Assembly (NCBI GenBank): GCA_002686465.1
Contig: NZCP01000058.1
Span: 1-7,457, forward strand
Source: Candidatus Woesebacteria bacterium
GTDB taxonomy: Bacteria > Patescibacteriota > Microgenomatia > UBA8517 > UBA10165
DNA: 7,457 bases
Reading direction: 5' to 3'
Part shown: positions 6,001-7,457 of the stretch, one piece after another
Layout: the number at the start of each line of letters is the position of its first letter
Numbering within the stretch: position 1 is the stretch's first letter
Notes under the pieces: generated by a model
Told to the model about the DNA's origin: nothing
Databases searched by the model: none
What the model saw: only the letters and a program-made list of their open reading frames with translations
Translations under genes and position numbers: made by a program

Positions 6001-7457
6001 GGAGATCAAAATGCATTCCGTGCATCACAAAAACAAGTTGACGAACTAATGCAAATGGAAAAAGGCGCGCTTGGTAATTTAGCAGAACAAAGTGTTACTT
6101 TGAGAAATATACTAGCCGTACTAAAAAAAGAAGAAGCAAGAACGCGAGGGGGGATGGAGCAAGGCTTTAGAGAAGGAATTGCTCCTACAGCTGAAGGAGA
6201 ATTGGCAGGAATAGCGCGGGCACGAAAAGCCGCTCAAGATAAGTTAGATGAAAATGTTGCGCAGGCAGAGTCCGGTCATATTATGACAGGCATGCAAGGC
6301 CTAAAAACCGTGGGAGGTTCTGCATTGGATCGGGCCAAGTCGGTGGCTGGTGTTGGTTCAGGATTTGACTGGGAGAAAGCAAACAAACAAATGAAGTCAA
6401 ATACAGGCATGAAGAATTTGATGGACGACTTGTCCATCCGTGCCAGCTCAGCTAAGGTTGAAATCCAAAGAAAAATTAGCGCTGAAGAGAAGAAATTAGG
6501 CAAAGATGACAGCGGTAATCAGAAGACATCCAGACACCTCGATAATCTAAGGGGTGTCTTGAAAGAGTTAGATGATACGCTCACACGCATCAGAGGCACG
6601 GGTTCGAAGGATGATGATACTGTCTCAAGGGAAGGACTAAGAAAACAACTTCCCAAAATGCACAAGCTTGATAAGAAAGGAAGATTTATAAGTAGGACGC
6701 CCGGAATCGACCCCGTAACAGCAAGCGGAGGAATCGCTACAAGAGTACCGTCAGGAACAGCCGCTATAAAGAGAAACGCTATAAAGACGAGAGAACAACT
6801 TCTTCATCAAGCTAATACAACTAAAGATCCGGAGCAAAAAAAGATTCTCATAGACTTAGCTGAGAGTAACGAAGCAATGATCAGCAGGATGGCCGATATG
6901 GAGCCGCAACAGGCAGCTGATCTTGAAGCATTCCGTCGTGCTCAAGCACAGGTTGATGAAGGCATGACTGCAGAACGAGCCTTCTCAGGAGATGATTGCT
7001 GCTCTAAATTATCAAAGCTTATTAGGGTTGCCGAGCAAGGAAACACCTTACTAGCTAGAGAAGACAACATACCACCAGTAAAAGACGTAGCAAACTTGCT
7101 AGATAAGAAGCTTCCCAATACGAAAGACAGAACTCAAAACGCGCTTCACGTGACTGCGATGGGTTTGACACCGGCTATGAGAGGTAGAGGTGGGGGCTTT
7201 GCAAAAGCAACCACAGCTATGAGAAAAGATTTTACCCGAAATATAAAAAATCTAAATAGAAATTTTAAAGCGGGCTGGAACGGAATTGCAAGAAATGTGA
7301 GCAGGTCAGCAACAGGTTTTGGTACTATGAGCCGTGCCGATAAAATGGCTAAAGGATTAGGAAAAGGTTTAGGTGGCGCTCGTGATTGGGTCAAAGGTGG
7401 CGGAATAGGAAGAGGCATCAGTGGTGGCGCTGACTTAGCATGGAGAGGTATCAAGGG
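1..7457 (+). CDS. Giant multidomain phage protein (enzyme modules fused to a tape-measure-like scaffold), partial at both ends
   Basis: Frame 1 is open without interruption for 2485 codons, so neither the true start nor the stop is in the window; ATG codons such as residues 4 or 11 are simply internal. In order I see: a P-loop domain (residues ~60-262), an HxGH nucleotidylyltransferase (~263-432), a helical linker, a basic helix-turn-helix region (~561-719), an unassigned globular part (~720-897), a GNAT acetyltransferase (~921-1062), a short module (1073-1148), and a long helical region with two hydrophobic segments (1327-1346 and 1366-1389), a duplicated segment and a Gly-rich basic end. 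Four copies of a G-x-x-P-N-F motif separate the N-terminal modules. Only two Cys occur, at 2333-2334. Helical, Ala/Lys/Gln-rich architecture of this size suits a phage tape-measure or internal virion protein; the enzyme array recalls phage 'polyvalent' proteins. The open frame is certain; the virion role is inferred. Confidence 0.93.
181..786 (+). other. P-loop NTPase/kinase-like domain (possibly zeta-toxin-like), residues ~61-262
   Basis: A Walker A motif of the form AxxxxGKT is at residues 122-129 (bases 364-387), directly after a hydrophobic strand (TLIN), as in P-loop kinases. About 50 residues later a second strand-turn, VIHLDVPPKEVARRK (176-190), resembles the strand plus Arg-rich segment of small-molecule kinases and zeta toxins. 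The sequence LDADFLR (66-72) resembles the zeta-toxin DxDxxR strand but lies before the P-loop rather than after it, so it may be coincidence or a rearranged fold. Likely activity is phosphorylation of a small molecule using ATP; the substrate cannot be told. It sits directly before the nucleotidylyltransferase domain, so the two may act on one substrate in sequence. I am confident of the P-loop, less so of the family. Confidence 0.6.
787..1296 (+). other. Nucleotidylyltransferase domain (cytidylyltransferase/NMN adenylyltransferase-like), residues ~263-432
   Basis: This domain carries the signatures of the HxGH nucleotidylyltransferase superfamily, which joins NTP to a phosphate-bearing small molecule with release of pyrophosphate. 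The N-terminal signature is MGAGAITPPHKGH (270-282), with H279 and H282 as the HxGH pair. The C-terminal signature is ISATKVR (402-408), matching ISxTxxR, with K406 and R408 expected to hold the NTP phosphates. Between them LGSDRV (363-368) fits the strand-loop typical of phage-encoded members of this superfamily. A length of about 170 residues is normal for a complete domain, and all key residues are present, so it is probably active. Candidate substrates include nicotinamide mononucleotide, phosphopantetheine or a sugar/alcohol phosphate; the sequence alone does not decide. It is followed by a helix-rich linker. Confidence 0.85.
1297..1653 (+). other. Charged helical linker, residues ~433-551
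   Basis: This stretch is rich in Lys, Arg, Glu and Gln (for example KQRDQDIKRVEKRIAEEF, 448-465) and looks like one or two amphipathic helices broken by a Pro/Gly-rich turn near 479-483. No catalytic motif is visible. It joins the nucleotidylyltransferase to the first copy of the P-N-F motif and is most simply a spacer. Confidence 0.5.
1654..1680 (+). repeat. G-x-x-P-N-F linker motif, copy 1 (residues 552-560)
   Basis: The peptide is AGGFVPNFA, the first of four matches to [AS]-x-G-[FYH]-x-P-N-F-x. It follows the charged linker and marks the boundary between the P-loop/nucleotidylyltransferase part and the basic helix-turn-helix part. Codons differ between copies, so this is a conserved peptide and not a recent DNA repeat. 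Confidence 0.8.
1681..2157 (+). other. Basic, probably nucleic-acid-binding region with a helix-turn-helix, residues 561-719
   Basis: The first part is a strongly basic helical stretch (for example KRRQTNLKAAKYRIRKKLG, 577-595). It is followed by a helix-turn-helix at about 651-673 and a Gly/Asn-rich spacer ending in four Gly near 716-719. High positive charge plus a helix-turn-helix suggests DNA or RNA binding, either on the packaged genome or in the host. No enzyme motif is visible. It is bounded upstream by linker-motif copy 1. Confidence 0.45.
1951..2019 (+). other. Helix-turn-helix, Cro/CI (XRE)-like, residues 651-673
   Basis: The sequence FGQADAAKALNVSQSAIASW (652-671) fits the classical pattern: first helix Q-A-D-A-A-K-A-L, turn N-V-S (with the usual Val/Ser), and recognition helix Q-S-A-I-A-S-W. 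Ala at the fifth position, Val in the turn and Ile in the second helix all fit. It is embedded in a giant protein instead of a small regulator, so it may contact DNA for a non-regulatory purpose. A by-eye match only. Confidence 0.6.
2158..2691 (+). other. Unassigned globular region, residues 720-897 (possible nuclease-like fold, weak)
   Basis: The first ~80 residues look globular: an amphipathic helix FENAIARNFG (723-732), then RPMDFDTKRALIGPGK (740-755) and GDAIFNSSGHDDSKKGYFL (770-788). The arrangement of an FE-containing helix, an Asp-containing strand and a later GDAxF strand faintly recalls PD-(D/E)xK nucleases, but no clear ExK catalytic pair is visible. The second part is Lys/Pro-rich (814-822) and then returns to alternating helix and strand until linker-motif copy 2. 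I do not recognise a family. Confidence 0.3.
2692..2718 (+). repeat. G-x-x-P-N-F linker motif, copy 2 (residues 898-906)
   Basis: The peptide is AAGYIPNFA, the best match to the consensus. It follows a Lys-rich stretch (891-897) and lies between the unassigned globular region and the acetyltransferase. The distance from copy 1 is 346 residues. Confidence 0.8.
2761..3186 (+). other. GNAT-family N-acetyltransferase domain, residues ~921-1062
   Basis: The acetyl-CoA-binding motif A of GNAT enzymes is clear: strand ALQVLFVSPAP (970-980), then RGKGYGKDLYHQLHAHA (984-1000), where R984, G987 and G989 fit the R/QxxGxG/A pyrophosphate loop and start the following helix. The next strand, ALLGDSST (1007-1014), leads to a helix with SAMHVVRSVG (1017-1026), like motif B. 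The upstream part (937-960) supplies the first strands and helix. The domain would transfer an acetyl group from acetyl-CoA to an amine on a protein, antibiotic or small molecule; the acceptor is unknown. It is bounded by linker-motif copies 2 and 3, so the module fits exactly one motif-delimited slot. Confidence 0.75.
3190..3216 (+). repeat. G-x-x-P-N-F linker motif, copy 3 (residues 1064-1072)
   Basis: The peptide is SAGFTPNFE. It follows the last strand of the acetyltransferase (WTYRMA) almost immediately and lies 166 residues after copy 2. Gly, Pro, Asn and Phe are kept; the usual final Ala is Glu. Confidence 0.75.
3217..3444 (+). other. Short unassigned module between motif copies 3 and 4, residues 1073-1148
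   Basis: About 76 residues: a helix with GIKEAIGREESRGG (1077-1090), a probable strand EVLYSHRL (1093-1100), a second strand PVVVS (1103-1107), a charged helix and a Gly-rich tail. No catalytic motif is seen. Its position in its own motif-bounded slot suggests a separate small domain and not a linker. Confidence 0.35.
3445..3471 (+). repeat. G-x-x-P-N-F linker motif, copy 4 (residues 1149-1157)
   Basis: The peptide is SDGHIPNFF, the most diverged copy, 85 residues after copy 3. It is the last copy in the window and coincides with the change from globular modules to the helical scaffold part. It runs straight into a hydrophobic stretch (FFFDAMGIGAFAYMG, 1156-1170). Confidence 0.7.
3472..3978 (+). 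other. Helical, probably coiled-coil region, residues 1158-1326
   Basis: After a short hydrophobic start the sequence becomes long, charged and Ala/Lys/Glu/Arg-rich, with almost no Pro in 1172-1230 and spaced Leu residues (ALLDQTKGKIEQNSVALDSN, 1198-1217; HKELDKLTDLKLDDL, 1218-1232). The second half (1240-1326) is very rich in Arg, Lys, Glu and Gln. This resembles the rod-like helices of tape-measure proteins. No enzyme motif is visible. Confidence 0.55.
3979..4038 (+). other. Hydrophobic Gly/Met-rich segment 1, residues 1327-1346
   Basis: Twenty residues without charge, rich in Gly, Met and Ala (GAALGGMMGGMVLSSMAGMI), flanked by charged residues on both sides. It is long enough to cross a membrane. 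Such segments are common in tape-measure proteins, where they are thought to help genome entry through the inner membrane; that role is inferred here. Confidence 0.6.
4096..4167 (+). other. Hydrophobic segment 2, residues 1366-1389
   Basis: A second uncharged stretch of 24 residues, including FMIPGPAGLVVGGLALV (1372-1388), lies about 20 residues after the first. A Pro-Gly-Pro turn splits it. With segment 1 it could form a hairpin of two membrane-spanning helices. It is followed by a long charged helical region. Confidence 0.6.
4168..5841 (+). other. Long helical scaffold region, residues 1390-1947
   Basis: About 560 residues dominated by Ala, Lys, Glu, Gln and Leu, with long Pro-free stretches such as 1587-1690 and 1824-1865 that look like amphipathic helices or coiled coils (for example MEKLKSMSQDTDEIMDRLKQ, 1585-1604, and KKRVAAARKRLDDVDRK, 1852-1868). 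Short Gly/Phe-rich breaks occur near 1514-1530 and 1750-1765. No catalytic motif is recognised. The composition matches a tape-measure or internal virion scaffold. Confidence 0.55.
5842..6045 (+). repeat. Internal duplication, copy A (residues 1948-2015)
   Basis: Residues 1948-1980 align without gaps to 2257-2289 of the same protein with 23 of 33 identities, sharing KRNA, REQLLH, AN and DPEQKK. The similarity resumes after an insertion at AFRxxQxQVDE (2005-2015 versus 2310-2320, 8 of 11 identical). At DNA level a 21-base exact match (bases 5898-5918 versus 6825-6845) lies inside it. This indicates duplication within the gene followed by divergence. Confidence 0.85.
6046..6768 (+). other. Helical spacer between the two duplicated segments, residues 2016-2256
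   Basis: Mostly helical and charged, with Gly-containing breaks (GGSALDRAKSVAGVGSGF, 2105-2122) and a Lys/Asp-rich stretch (2161-2210). The last part (2221-2256) is Gly/Thr/Pro-rich and appears flexible. No domain recognised. Confidence 0.4.
6769..6960 (+). repeat. Internal duplication, copy B (residues 2257-2320)
   Basis: Second copy of the segment starting at residue 1948, offset 309 residues, falling to 305 after a small length change. It lacks the DPTIDPKTGKTVGD-like insert of copy A and has a different stretch in its place. It is followed by the only cysteines of the protein, which have no counterpart in copy A. Confidence 0.85.
6997..7002 (+). other. Vicinal cysteine pair, residues 2333-2334
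   Basis: Two adjacent TGC codons encode the only cysteines among 2485 residues, in the context SGDDCCSKLSKLI. They follow duplicated copy B and precede an amphipathic helix. Possible roles are metal binding across subunits, an intersubunit disulphide or a redox switch; none can be chosen from sequence. Confidence 0.75.
7003..7457 (+). other. Gly-rich, basic region at the right edge, residues 2335-2485 (continues beyond window)
   Basis: A short helical part (2335-2375) gives way to a Gly/Arg/Lys-rich sequence with regularly spaced Gly, for example GRGGGFAKA (2395-2403) and GLGKGLGGARDWVKGGGIG (2452-2470). There is little acidic character. It could be flexible, or the start of another membrane-active or DNA-contacting part. 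The frame remains open to the last base. Confidence 0.45.

Noticed and set aside
5898..6845. The 21-base exact match as a mobile-element or attachment-site repeat
   Set aside because: The match lies inside a longer in-frame protein-level duplication and has no inverted repeats or target duplications, so internal gene duplication explains it.
3921..7454. Further minus-strand open frames (3921-4169, 4472-4660, 4476-4796, 5037-5246, 5437-5724, 6276-6503, 7146-7454)
   Set aside because: Same reason: antisense shadows of the giant gene, with low-complexity Ser/Leu/Pro content and no motif.
1..7457. CRISPR array, tRNA, rRNA, riboswitch or terminator
   Set aside because: No regularly spaced DNA repeats, cloverleaf or stem-loop with a T run was found, and the continuous coding frame leaves no room between genes.

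Overview
The whole window lies inside one gene. Frame 1 of the + strand is open from base 1 to base 7457 with no stop codon. It gives at least 2485 residues, with the start and stop both outside the window. There is no intergenic space, RNA gene, promoter or terminator visible. Codon choice is AT-leaning (AGA for Arg, A-ending codons frequent), the coding strand is purine-rich, and the protein is rich in Lys, Ala, Gly and Gln and almost free of Cys. Together with the domain content this points to a large tailed phage, possibly aquatic, rather than a cellular chromosome. The phage origin is inference, because no neighbouring phage gene is visible.

The protein has two halves. The N-terminal half (residues 1 to about 1157, bases 1-3471) is a string of globular modules separated by four copies of a nine-residue motif, roughly [AS]-x-G-[FYH]-x-P-N-F-x. 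Before the first copy come a P-loop (Walker A) domain resembling a small-molecule or zeta-toxin-type kinase, then a nucleotidylyltransferase domain with HxGH and ISxTxxR signatures, then a charged helical linker. Between copies 1 and 2 is a basic region with a convincing helix-turn-helix and an unassigned globular stretch. Between copies 2 and 3 is a GNAT-type acetyltransferase. Between copies 3 and 4 is a short unassigned module of about 76 residues.

The C-terminal half (residues about 1158-2485, bases 3472-7457) is a long, mostly helical, Lys/Ala/Gln-rich region. It has two hydrophobic segments near its start, a diverged internal duplication, one vicinal Cys-Cys pair (the only cysteines) and a Gly-rich basic end. 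This is the composition expected of a phage tape-measure or internal virion protein.

My working model is a giant virion-associated multi-enzyme protein: effector modules strung on a repeated linker motif and fused to a structural, tape-measure-like scaffold, so that the modules could travel in the particle and enter the host with the genome. The domain calls rest on visible motifs. Virion location, delivery and the motif's role are hypotheses.
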